From an uncultured Bacillus sp. (lineage in GTDB: Bacteria > Bacillota > Bacilli > Bacillales > Cytobacillaceae), in the NCBI GenBank assembly GCA_937902115.1, contig CALGSR010000477.1:1-6075 (forward strand): a stretch of 6,075 nt of DNA, in the 5' to 3' direction. The translations under genes and the position numbers were made by a program. The notes under the pieces are model-generated. The model was given only the letters and a program-made list of their open reading frames with translations, did not search any database and was not told the origin of the DNA. Positions 1-5,083 of this stretch are shown here, in pieces. Position 1 is the first letter of the stretch; every line of letters starts with the position of its first letter.

Positions 1-1
1 T

Positions 2-736
2 TTCTTGCACCTTTATGAGAAATATGATTGTAAAATGCAGATAGGCGGCAGTGATCAATGGGGAAATATCACAACCGGACTTGAGTTAATCCGTAAAATG
101 GCACCGGAAGGATCTAAGGCATATGGTTTAACAATTCCGCTTGTAACAAAGGCAGATGGAACGAAATTTGGTAAAACGGAAAGCGGGGCAATCTGGCTCG
201 ATCCGGAAAAGACATCGCCATATGAATTCTATCAATTCTGGATCAATACAGCAGATGCTGATGTAATTAAGTATTTAAAATTCTTTACTTTCCTGCCAAA
301 AGAGGAAATTGAAGTATTGGAACAAGCTGTCGAAACAGAACCACATTTACGAAAAGCGCAAAAAGCCTTAGCTGAAGCAATGACAGAGTTAATCCATGGA
401 AAAGAAGCACTGGAACAAGCGATAAAAATCACAGAAGCTCTTTTCAACGGCGAGATTCAAAACTTAAATGCTGTTGAAATTAAGCAAGGTTTTAAGGATG
501 TGCCATCCTACGAACATACAACTGGCGAAGAGATTGGGATCATTGACCTTCTCATTGGAGCAAAAATTGTTTCGTCCAAACGGCAGGCGCGAGAAGATGT
601 AGCGAATGGAGCGATTTACATTAATGGAAATCGTATAACAGAAATTGACTATATCATAGATGAAAAAGATCGGATTGAAGGCCAATTCACTGTAATTCGC
701 CGCGGGAAAAAGAAATACTATTTAATTAAATACTAA
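2..736 (+). CDS. tyrS: Tyrosyl-tRNA synthetase, C-terminal part (5' end outside window)
   Basis: Cytoplasmic class I aminoacyl-tRNA synthetase that activates tyrosine with ATP and loads it onto tRNA-Tyr. The reading frame is open from base 2, so the gene starts upstream; 244 residues are visible of the roughly 420 usual in Bacillus, and the N-terminal HIGH-motif half is missing. Numbering from base 2, the visible part has the tyrosine-pocket stretch QIGGSDQWGNI (residues 13-23), the KFGKT version of the KMSKS loop (55-59), a helical anticodon-binding region, and a C-terminal S4-like RNA-binding domain from about residue 174 (RQAREDVANGAIYINGNRI) to the basic end. The leucine codon at base 5 could pass as a TTG start but lies inside the conserved catalytic domain. 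The gene is followed by a palindromic repeat and a strong terminator. It is visibly less AT-rich than the genes downstream, which fits a core gene beside an accessory region. Confidence 0.97.
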   Translation, partial: FLHLYEKYDCKMQIGGSDQWGNITTGLELIRKMAPEGSKAYGLTIPLVTKADGTKFGKTESGAIWLDPEKTSPYEFYQFWINTADADVIKYLKFFTFLPKEEIEVLEQAVETEPHLRKAQKALAEAMTELIHGKEALEQAIKITEALFNGEIQNLNAVEIKQGFKDVPSYEHTTGEEIGIIDLLIGAKIVSSKRQAREDVANGAIYINGNRITEIDYIIDEKDRIEGQFTVIRRGKKKYYLIKY

Positions 737-744
737 CAATAATA

Positions 745-788
745 GTGCCAGGCACCGCAATAAGACAAATGTCCATTTGTGGTGGACA
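745..788. repeat. REP-like palindromic element after tyrS
   Basis: Nested inverted repeats sit between the tyrS stop codon and its terminator. GTGCCAGGCAC (745-755) is a perfect 5-bp palindrome around one central A. ACAAATG (765-771) pairs with CATTTGT (774-780). TGTCCA (770-775) pairs with TGGACA (783-788), so two structures compete. The GTGCCAGGCACC plus GACAAATGTCC combination resembles short intergenic repeats that I recall as dispersed in Bacillaceae genomes; this is memory, not a search. No second copy occurs in the window. It could be a REP-type element mobilised in trans, or part of the tyrS 3' untranslated region. Confidence 0.5.
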
Positions 789-802
789 ATAGGGGAAATA
801 TC

Positions 803-831
803 AAACCTTGCCGATAAAGGCAAGGTTTTTT
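803..831 (+). terminator. Intrinsic terminator of tyrS
   Basis: A 10-bp perfect stem, AAACCTTGCC (803-812) with GGCAAGGTTT (819-828), closes a 6-base GATAAA loop and runs into a T tract to 831. It lies 66 bases after the tyrS stop and should end the tyrS transcript. Confidence 0.92.
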
Positions 832-949
832 GTGTATGCTATTAATTAACGAGACTAGAATTTAACGATGAATGGGTCTAGTGGATTAGAAGCAAAATGG
901 ATAACGATATAGCCCCAGGCGACCATTATTTGTTATAGAAATAATGTTT

Positions 950-989
950 AAAAGTTGAAACAATCTCTTTAACTTTTATCAACTATAAT
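950..989 (+). promoter_or_regulatory. Possible promoter/operator before the PhnD-like lipoprotein gene
   Basis: A perfect -10-like TATAAT (984-989) lies 39 bases before the ATG at 1029, but no good -35 sits 16-18 bases upstream; TTGAAA (955-960) is too far for that hexamer, and would instead match TATCAA (977-982). Overlapping this are two alternative inverted repeats: AAAAGTT (950-956) with AACTTTT (971-977), and AGTTGA (953-958) with TCAACT (979-984). The second overlaps the -10. This could be an operator or leader hairpin. The rest of 832-949 shows nothing I can assign beyond a chance 15-codon frame at 868. Confidence 0.3.
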
Positions 990-1028
990 AAAGAGGACAA
1001 CGTGTTTAGGCAGGAGGGTATCTCGATT

Positions 1029-1610
1029 ATGAAAAAACATATCATTATTTCAATTATCAGTTTTATATTGTTAATTTTAATCACTGGATGCTCTTTAAAT
1101 GAACAAGCAGTCGAAATTCCCATTAGTCAGGAAGTCAAGGGGAGTAACCTTGTAAATGAACAAGAGAGTGATGAAAATACACTGAAGTTCCTTGTTCTTT
1201 CGACTGTTTCCATCAAAAGAACATACCAAACATATTATAACCTTATAAGTTTAGTAGAAGAAAAATTAGGTCAACCGATCCAAATTATTCAAAAAAAGAC
1301 TTATGCAGAAGCGTTAGAAGCATTTGAAAAGGGCGAAGTCGATATTGGTTATGTTTGTGGATACCTATCTGTTTTGGGAAATGAAAGAGGTGTAATGGAT
1401 AAACTGGTTATGCCGATTGTTGAGGGGAAAGATCGATATACTTCGTATTTAATCACGAGAAAGGACTTAAATATTGACTCGATAACGGACTTGGAGGGGA
1501 GAAGCTTTGCTTTTTCAGATCCTTCATCATTCTCAGGTTATTTAGTGCCCAAACATATAATCGAAGAAAATGGCTTTAAAAGAAGAAATAAAACCATATT
1601 CCGCAAATAA
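1029..1610 (+). CDS. PhnD-like phosphate/phosphonate-type substrate-binding lipoprotein, C-terminally truncated (probable pseudogene)
   Basis: Start is the ATG at 1029, 10 bases after AGGAGGG (1012-1018); the GTG at 1002 in the same frame would put the ribosome binding site inside the gene and spoil the signal peptide. The product is 193 residues. Residues 1-21 form a lipoprotein signal with basic KK, a hydrophobic helix and lipobox ITGC, so Cys21 would be lipidated and anchored outside the membrane. From about residue 51 the protein follows the PhnD family (LKFLVLSTVSIKRT, then a GEVDIGYVCGYL stretch and DPSSFSGYLVP), which binds phosphonate, phosphite or related oxyanions for an ABC importer or acts with a sensor. 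The family is usually near 300 residues; here it ends after the first turn back into lobe 1 with a basic tail (RRNKTIFRK) unlike the family. No permease or ATPase gene is adjacent. A solo sensory role is possible for relatives, but this copy looks broken. Confidence 0.8.
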   Translation: MKKHIIISIISFILLILITGCSLNEQAVEIPISQEVKGSNLVNEQESDENTLKFLVLSTVSIKRTYQTYYNLISLVEEKLGQPIQIIQKKTYAEALEAFEKGEVDIGYVCGYLSVLGNERGVMDKLVMPIVEGKDRYTSYLITRKDLNIDSITDLEGRSFAFSDPSSFSGYLVPKHIIEENGFKRRNKTIFRK

Positions 1611-1798
1611 ATGTAATATTATGGAATTTGGAACACTAGAGAAGAAAGTAAAAAGAATATCTAATAGAAAATAATTTTCTGCGCTGTATAAAGGTGAAAT
1701 CGATATTAAACAATCGGGCCAGATTGTGGAGTACCGCCTTTAAAGAAAATTGGATTTTAGGTTATCATATAGAAGATATTGTGAAATTCTGTACTTAA
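1611..1798 (+). pseudogene. Decayed 3' remnant of the PhnD-like gene
   Basis: This stretch has no intact gene, but protein-like fragments appear in succession in all three forward frames: ALYKGEIDIKQS from 1681, GVPPLK from about 1728, and KENWILGYHIEDIVKFC from about 1742, each soon interrupted. The first resembles the late PhnD region where a short lysine/aspartate turn follows the hinge, and the later ones line up as one chain if two frameshifts are assumed. The distance from DPSSFSGYL to the first fragment is shorter than in full-length relatives, so a deletion between about 1590 and 1675 is also likely. Seen: the fragments and frame changes. Inferred: that they belong to the upstream gene. 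Confidence 0.45.
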
Positions 1799-1861
1799 GG
1801 TAGGGTATATAGTTGAACAAGTATGAAAAATTTAAATGGTAAATAAATCTTGGGGGTAATC

Positions 1862-2263
1862 ATGAAATTTGAAATAAAACCTTACGTTGGTGCAGGTCTG
1901 ATTAAATTTGGAATGGACGATAAAATTGTCCAAGAAACTCTACAATTAAAACCTCAGAAGTTTAAAAAATCGCCATTAAGTGATGTTTTATCAGATGCTT
2001 ATCCATTTTGCCATGTATATTATAAAGAAAATGGTGACTGTGAAGCTATTGAGTTTTTTGAACCAGCCTATGTTACATTTCAAGGAAAAACATTGTTAGG
2101 TATATCTTATGAAAAAGTCAGTAGTTTTTTAAGAGAGTTAGATGGTTCAATAGAGGAAGATGAAACAGGGATTATTTCTTTTAAGTATGGCATTAGTATT
2201 TATTCTTCTGATTTGCAAAGTGTGAAAGGTGTACTTGTTTTTGAAGAAGGATATTACGATTGA
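1862..2263 (+). CDS. Small hypothetical protein, candidate immunity protein
   Basis: I do not recognise a named family. The ATG at 1862 is preceded by GGGGGT (1852-1857) at about 5 bases; the TTG at 1850 in the same frame overlaps that site and is not needed. The 133-residue product has no signal peptide or membrane segment and should be cytoplasmic and acidic. It opens with KPYVGAGLIKFGM (residues 4-16), a hydrophobic strand-turn followed by a helix. Its second half alternates beta strands (YVTFQGKTLLGISY) with a helix and ends VLVFEEGYYD. This mixed alpha/beta build, its size, and its place at the head of a run of recognisable immunity genes suggest an immunity protein against a secreted or contact-delivered toxin; that role is inference from context. 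No promoter is obvious; a GGTAGGG motif lies upstream at 1799 and another follows the gene at 2279. Confidence 0.72.
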   Translation: MKFEIKPYVGAGLIKFGMDDKIVQETLQLKPQKFKKSPLSDVLSDAYPFCHVYYKENGDCEAIEFFEPAYVTFQGKTLLGISYEKVSSFLRELDGSIEEDETGIISFKYGISIYSSDLQSVKGVLVFEEGYYD

Positions 2264-2347
2264 CGTCATTGTGGTAACGGTAGGGCTTGTTTAAGAAGGG
2301 GAAGCTAAACCTTTTAGATAATTTTATTATAAATAGGTGATTTAGAA

Positions 2348-2602
2348 ATGGAACTATATGAAAAGGTAGAAAACATTAAGAGTAGAGAGGATTTAATCCA
2401 ATTCATTAATCACTTAAGAATGGATTTAAAAACTAATAAGGATAAGTGGGGGAATATAACACTTGAGGATTTTTTAGAAGCTATGGAAGCGTGGGTTAAT
2501 GATATGGAAGGGTATTATTTGAATTCAAATCAACCAGTGCCAAAACAACCTTCTTGGAAGACTATTGCTGACATTCTTTACGCTTCAAAAATGTATGAAT
2601 AA
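2348..2602 (+). CDS. DUF7660-type small protein, probable immunity protein
   Basis: 84-residue cytoplasmic protein, ATG at 2348 with AGGTGA (2335-2340) seven bases upstream. The chain is mostly helical: an N-terminal helix with a basic/acidic pattern (residues 2-28), then W34, the conserved-looking core TLEDFLEAMEAWVNDMEGYY (38-57), a proline-rich link, and PSWKTIADILYASKMYE (68-84). This layout, with the LEDFLEAMEAW block and the final PSWxxxADIL block, matches what I remember of the DUF7660 family, which occurs next to polymorphic-toxin and other immunity genes. Biochemical activity is not known to me. It lies 84 bases after the preceding gene on the same strand, and its transcript should end at the bidirectional terminator at 2671. 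The assignment is by motif memory, not search. Confidence 0.8.
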   Translation: MELYEKVENIKSREDLIQFINHLRMDLKTNKDKWGNITLEDFLEAMEAWVNDMEGYYLNSNQPVPKQPSWKTIADILYASKMYE

Positions 2603-2670
2603 TATTCAACGATTAGGGAGCTTTCCTGAACTATAAAATTAGTCCCAAATTAGCAAAGCAAATAGCACTA

Positions 2671-2702
2671 AAAAAGGCATTAGTCAAAACCGATGCCTTT
2701 TT
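2671..2702. terminator. Bidirectional terminator between convergent genes
   Basis: AAAAAGGCAT (2671-2680) pairs perfectly with ATGCCTTTTT (2693-2702) around a 12-base loop. Read on the plus strand it gives a T tract for the DUF7660-type gene; read on the minus strand the complement of 2670-2675 gives six T's for the membrane protein gene, whose stop codon overlaps its edge. Confidence 0.88.
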
Positions 2703-3060
2703 AAACATTACATTTGTTGTCTGTGTGATGTTTCCACATTCGTTTTTTTAGATTGGAAAATTTTATTAAACCAAGTACTAAAAATGCCATACTGATAGCC
2801 CAAAGAACACCTGTGACACCTAAACGCAAAGATATTTCCTCTGATGCCATTGGATGGTTTACATCAAAACTAATTGCATTTAAGGCCTGACTAACTGATA
2901 AACTAAAAAATATTAAATGCCCAATCACCAATCCATAAGCCAATCTAAATGATTTCCGTTTCTTTGAAAATAACAAGAGCAATACAACAATTAGGGTTAT
3001 TCCCATTATGATTGAAAAACCACCGATTAACAGACCCATTGTTTCTTGTTCCATTGGCAT
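2701..3060 (-). CDS. Small three-helix membrane protein of unknown function
   Basis: 119 residues on the minus strand. The ATG at 3060 is preceded, on that strand, by TAGGAG (complement of 3071-3076) with 10 bases between; a second Met two codons in (3054) is an alternative. Three hydrophobic segments are clear: about residues 9-31, 41-63 and 80-101. A basic KKRK loop at 33-36 and a basic tail (KKRMWKHH, 105-112) are both expected on the cytoplasmic side, and an acidic loop with a conserved-looking HPMASEE (69-75) lies outside. I recognise no family. It is the only reverse-strand gene in the array and has its own promoter-like site and terminator. It could be an unrelated passenger, or a membrane immunity protein of the kind that protects against pore-forming or envelope toxins; the latter is inference. 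Confidence 0.78.
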   Translation of the reverse strand: MPMEQETMGLLIGGFSIIMGITLIVVLLLLFSKKRKSFRLAYGLVIGHLIFFSLSVSQALNAISFDVNHPMASEEISLRLGVTGVLWAISMAFLVLGLIKFSNLKKRMWKHHTDNKCNV

Positions 3061-3095
3061 ATTTTTAAGTCTCCTAAAAAGTATCTTTAATGCCT

Positions 3096-3104
3096 ATTTT
3101 AACA
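3096..3104 (-). promoter_or_regulatory. Extended -10 promoter for the minus-strand membrane protein gene
   Basis: On the minus strand the sequence reads TGTTAAAAT (complement of 3096-3104), a TGnTAAAAT extended -10. It lies about 35 bases upstream of the ATG at 3060, leaving a leader that just holds the ribosome binding site. No convincing -35 is present, which is tolerated by extended -10 promoters. Confidence 0.4.
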
Positions 3105-3145
3105 TAAAATACCAAGTATCTTTTCGCTTTTTTTAATATTACGCA

Positions 3146-3182
3146 ATTTACTTCGTTAAAGGGCAGTTTAGCTGAAGAAGGA
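3146..3182 (+). repeat. Intergenic motif copy A (GTTAAAGGGC ... GAAGAAGGA)
   Basis: CGTTAAAGGGC (3154-3164) is identical over 11 bases to 5959-5969. It is followed by AGCTGAAGAAGG (3170-3181), which resembles AGTTGAACAAG after the weaker motif at 1799 (1811-1821). It lies in the divergent spacer between the membrane protein gene and the SUKH gene, away from any recognised promoter element. Confidence 0.5.
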
Positions 3183-3243
3183 ATTATCAAATCGTACTAC
3201 GAATTGTTATTTATATAAAACATTATAAAAGTGGTGAAACAGT

Positions 3244-3636
3244 ATGATTAATACATATGGATTAGAATTGAATCCTCCTATCGACAGGAATGAGATTAAA
3301 AAAGTAGAGTCTGTCCTTGGTGTAGCTTTTCCCGATGATTATGTTGAATTTATAACATTCACTAACGGTGCAGAAGGGAGTATAGGTGAAAATTATTTAG
3401 TCTTATGGGCGATTGATGAAATTATTGAGTTAAATGAAGCTTACAGTGTTAATGAATTTACTGAAGGATTAGTTTTATTTGGTTCCGATGGTGGCGGCGA
3501 AGCATTTGCCTTCGATACTAGGACAAATGAAACTCAAATTGTTGCTGTACCATTTATGGGAATGGACTTAGATGAAGTAACAACTATATCAAATACATTT
3601 AATGGTTTCTTGAAATATCTTTTAAATTCAAATTAA
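3244..3636 (+). CDS. SMI1/KNR4 (SUKH) family immunity protein
   Basis: 130-residue cytoplasmic protein; ATG at 3244 with GTGGTGA (3231-3237) six bases upstream. It shows the SUKH-superfamily pattern: an N-terminal helix ending VLGVAFPDDYVEFITFTNGAEG (two halves, 24-33 and 34-45), where family members carry the LP/FPxDY...NGxxG signature; then a W-centred strand (LVLWAIDEI, 52-60), LFGSDGGGEAFAFDTR (78-93) with the glycine turn before an acidic residue, and PFMGM (103-107). Family members in bacteria are mostly immunity proteins that bind and neutralise nuclease or other toxin domains of polymorphic toxin systems; B. subtilis YobK is a studied example. Length is normal for the family. The toxin partner is not in the window. 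The gene has a terminator directly downstream, so it is probably a single-gene unit. Confidence 0.9.
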   Translation: MINTYGLELNPPIDRNEIKKVESVLGVAFPDDYVEFITFTNGAEGSIGENYLVLWAIDEIIELNEAYSVNEFTEGLVLFGSDGGGEAFAFDTRTNETQIVAVPFMGMDLDEVTTISNTFNGFLKYLLNSN

Positions 3637-3670
3637 TATATATTCAATTATGGGTGCGAAAATTTACTCG

Positions 3671-3696
3671 AAAGGACTGCTGAACAGTCCTTTTTT
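3671..3696 (+). terminator. Intrinsic terminator after the SUKH gene
   Basis: AAAGGACTG (3671-3679) pairs with CAGTCCTTT (3685-3693) around a CTGAA loop, with T's continuing to 3696. It isolates the SUKH gene from the next gene, which must therefore have its own promoter or rely on readthrough. Confidence 0.92.
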
Positions 3697-3754
3697 CTGA
3701 GCCTTTAAGCCATTTAGCACAGCAAGAATATCTAAAACACAGGGGGCTACTCAA

Positions 3755-4126
3755 TTGAATAGTGAGTATTTTATTGAATCAATTGTTAAATATGTTAGAA
3801 ATCCAACAATAGAAGATACTGTGAGCAATATGGAACAGCCACCGGGAAGAAATCCGGGACAAAAAGATGTAGAACTATCAGAGTGGTATAACAGTCAGTC
3901 AGCAAGAGATAAAAAAATGATTGAAAAGGCATTATATGAGGCAGTTGATGCGAGTTTATTTGGTTTATTAGCAATTATTGATGATGTGAGAACAATTGAG
4001 GATACAACAAATAAAGGTACCTTCAAACTCTTCTTTGAAAAAGGCAAGGAAAGGAAGTTGCTGAATGATAAAGACAACGAGTTTTTACACGATATTTATA
4101 ATGCAACTATAAATCCGAATGAGTAA
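3755..4126 (+). CDS. Hypothetical protein with TTG start, candidate immunity protein
   Basis: 123 residues, starting at TTG (3755) eight bases after AGGGGG (3741-3746). No ATG lies near this site, and the first in-frame ATG (about 3830) would remove a conserved-looking N-terminus. I do not recognise a named family with confidence. No signal peptide or membrane span; strongly acidic and mainly helical. Notable blocks are YFIESIVKYVRNPTIEDT (residues 5-22), a proline/glycine turn PPGRNPGQ, LSEWYNSQSARDKKMIEKAL (helix, about 41-60), and a hydrophobic helix ASLFGLLAIIDDVRTIED. These are followed by a strand pair (FKLFFEKGKERKLLND) and a C-terminal HDIYNA segment. Its size, low GC and position between SUKH and Imm26 genes argue for an immunity role, by context only. 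A TTG start would keep expression modest. Confidence 0.75.
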   Translation: MNSEYFIESIVKYVRNPTIEDTVSNMEQPPGRNPGQKDVELSEWYNSQSARDKKMIEKALYEAVDASLFGLLAIIDDVRTIEDTTNKGTFKLFFEKGKERKLLNDKDNEFLHDIYNATINPNE

Positions 4127-4138
4127 GAATATTCTAGT

Positions 4139-4178
4139 TTGAGGTAGGGCACAGTCTTTAGTTTAATAATGATAAACT
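4139..4178 (+). promoter_or_regulatory. Possible promoter with inverted repeat before the Imm26-like gene
   Basis: TTGAGG (4139-4144) and TTTAAT (4162-4167) are spaced 17 bases apart, a passable housekeeping promoter 58 bases before the ATG at 4225. AGTTTA (4160-4165) and TAAACT (4173-4178) form an inverted repeat overlapping the -10 and start site, which could be an operator. The GGTAGGGC motif (4143-4150) overlaps the spacer. No terminator separates this from the preceding gene, so co-transcription is also possible. Confidence 0.3.
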
Positions 4179-4224
4179 GATAATATGTAGGTACATATAG
4201 CTGCCACTGAAAAAGAGGGATCAA

Positions 4225-4656
4225 ATGGCTGGAAAAAGACGACGAAAATTAAAAATCGGTGATGTTTATGCTATACCTTTACCTAATGGGAATTATGCAT
4301 TTGGAAAAGTGTTCAAAGATGCTGGTTTAGGTATATACAAACATATAGGTGATAGTACAGAGGATTTGCCAGAAACAGAAGAATTTCAATTTAATGTAGG
4401 TGTATATAAGGATGTTTTAACCTCTGATAAATGGCAAATAGTTGATAACCGGCCATTTTCAAGTGAAGAGGCTGCTTTTCCACCACCGAAATATATAAAA
4501 GATGCTATATCAGGTGAATACTCTATTTATTATAAAGGTGAAATAAAGCAGTCTAACCAAAAAGAATGTGAAGGCTTGGAAAAAGCATCAGTATGGGATG
4601 AACACCATATTATTGATCGGATTATAGGAGATGACAAATGGCAGAGAGACCATTGA
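4225..4656 (+). CDS. Imm26-like immunity protein
   Basis: 143 residues; ATG at 4225 with AGAGGGA (4214-4220) four bases upstream. The N-terminus carries a basic KRRRKLK patch followed by IGDVYAIPLPNGNYAFGKV (residues 11-29) and LGIYKHIGD. That GDV-x-x-IPL-x-x-G-x-Y-A-x-G-x-V strand pair is the hallmark I associate with the immunity protein 26 (Imm26) family of polymorphic toxin systems. The rest has strands around FQFNVGVYKDVLTSDKW, a proline-rich FPPPKYIKDA link, YSIYYKGEI, and a C-terminal part with DEHHIIDRIIGDDKW. Length is normal for Imm26. No toxin gene is adjacent. It is the last intact member of the array; its stop overlaps the first base of intergenic motif copy B. Confidence 0.85.
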   Translation: MAGKRRRKLKIGDVYAIPLPNGNYAFGKVFKDAGLGIYKHIGDSTEDLPETEEFQFNVGVYKDVLTSDKWQIVDNRPFSSEEAAFPPPKYIKDAISGEYSIYYKGEIKQSNQKECEGLEKASVWDEHHIIDRIIGDDKWQRDH

Positions 4657-4693
4657 GTTATTCAAGAAAAGGGCGCCATCCAGGAAAAAGGAT
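4656..4693 (+). repeat. Intergenic motif copy B
   Basis: Aligned without gaps to copy C, 17 of 21 bases match: AGTTATTC (4656-4663) and AAAGGGCGC (4668-4676) are identical, with four differing bases between. A purine-rich GGAAAAAGGAT follows. It starts at the very stop codon of the Imm26-like gene, the expected place for a cassette boundary. Confidence 0.55.
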
Positions 4694-4848
4694 TGGTGCT
4701 TGTTTTATTGGTTTGGTGCATTAGAGCTACAAAGTTAACGGAGGAAGGAATATTCAATTAAGATGATGAATTTACTAATTTAAGGGAGATTTTATGGGGG
4801 AGGTAGTAATGAAACGGCTTTACCACGCAATACAAAAGGGGAGATAGT
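4694..4848 (+). other. Decayed intergenic stretch with unattached Shine-Dalgarno-like sites
   Basis: No gene of normal length is present. Good ribosome-binding sequences appear without one: GGAGGAAGG (4740-4748) precedes only a six-codon frame at 4763. GGGGGAGG (4796-4803) precedes an ATG at 4809 that opens 12 codons (KRLYHAIQKGR) before a TAG at 4845; an ATG at 4794 is in the same frame. This may be debris of former small genes, or the second may be a leader peptide for the small membrane gene that follows two bases later. Confidence 0.35.
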
Positions 4849-5010
4849 TTGAAAAAATTCATTTTATATTGGAGGATATTTGTCATTGTAGCATTAGTTG
4901 CACTTCTGTAGATGAAGGTTATAAGCCAATTCACTTTTATATCATTTCTATCGGGAATAATAATCTTTTTTGGAATCCCTTGGTTATATACTAATTTAAT
5001 TAAAGAATAA
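4849..5010 (+). pseudogene. Small two-helix membrane protein gene split by an in-frame TAG
   Basis: Starting at TTG (4849), five bases after AAGGGGAG (4836-4843), the frame reads KKFILYWRIFVIVALVALL, meets TAG at 4909-4911, then continues in the same frame from an ATG at 4912 through VISQFTFISFLSGIIIFFG and IPWLYTNLIKE to TAA at 5008. Both halves are hydrophobic helices with basic flanks, and together they make a plausible protein of about 52 residues with two membrane spans. A single base change would explain the TAG, so I read it as a recently inactivated gene. Alternatives: two separately translated single-helix peptides (the ATG abuts the stop, allowing reinitiation), or an assembly error. 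No family is recognised. Confidence 0.5.
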
Positions 5011-5083
5011 AGCTGCGCATGGCGAGAGAGGCGATAATTTGTATTTATACCATATATATTTCACTAATAAAGGAGGATTAGCG

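Noticed and set aside
232..685. Open frames on the minus strand opposite tyrS (232-447 and 464-685)
   Set aside because: They lie wholly inside a strongly conserved tyrS coding region, lack ribosome binding sites, and read as low-complexity shadow translations.
854..882. Inverted repeat ACTAGA / TCTAGT and a 15-codon frame at 868
   Set aside because: A six-base stem with a 17-base loop and no T tract, and a short frame without a ribosome binding site; both are expected by chance in AT-rich DNA.
1002..1028. GTG start at 1002 for the PhnD-like lipoprotein
   Set aside because: It would place the AGGAGGG site inside the gene and add non-signal residues before a perfect KK-type lipoprotein leader starting at 1029.
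3895..4077. Minus-strand frame inside the TTG-started gene
   Set aside because: The forward frame has a proper ribosome binding site and varied protein-like composition; the reverse frame is serine/leucine-rich shadow sequence with no start signal.
5039..5083. TTG start at 5039 for the dehydrogenase
   Set aside because: The AAAGGAGG at 5069-5076 is ideally placed for the ATG at 5084, and SDR proteins start just before the first strand as seen from that ATG.
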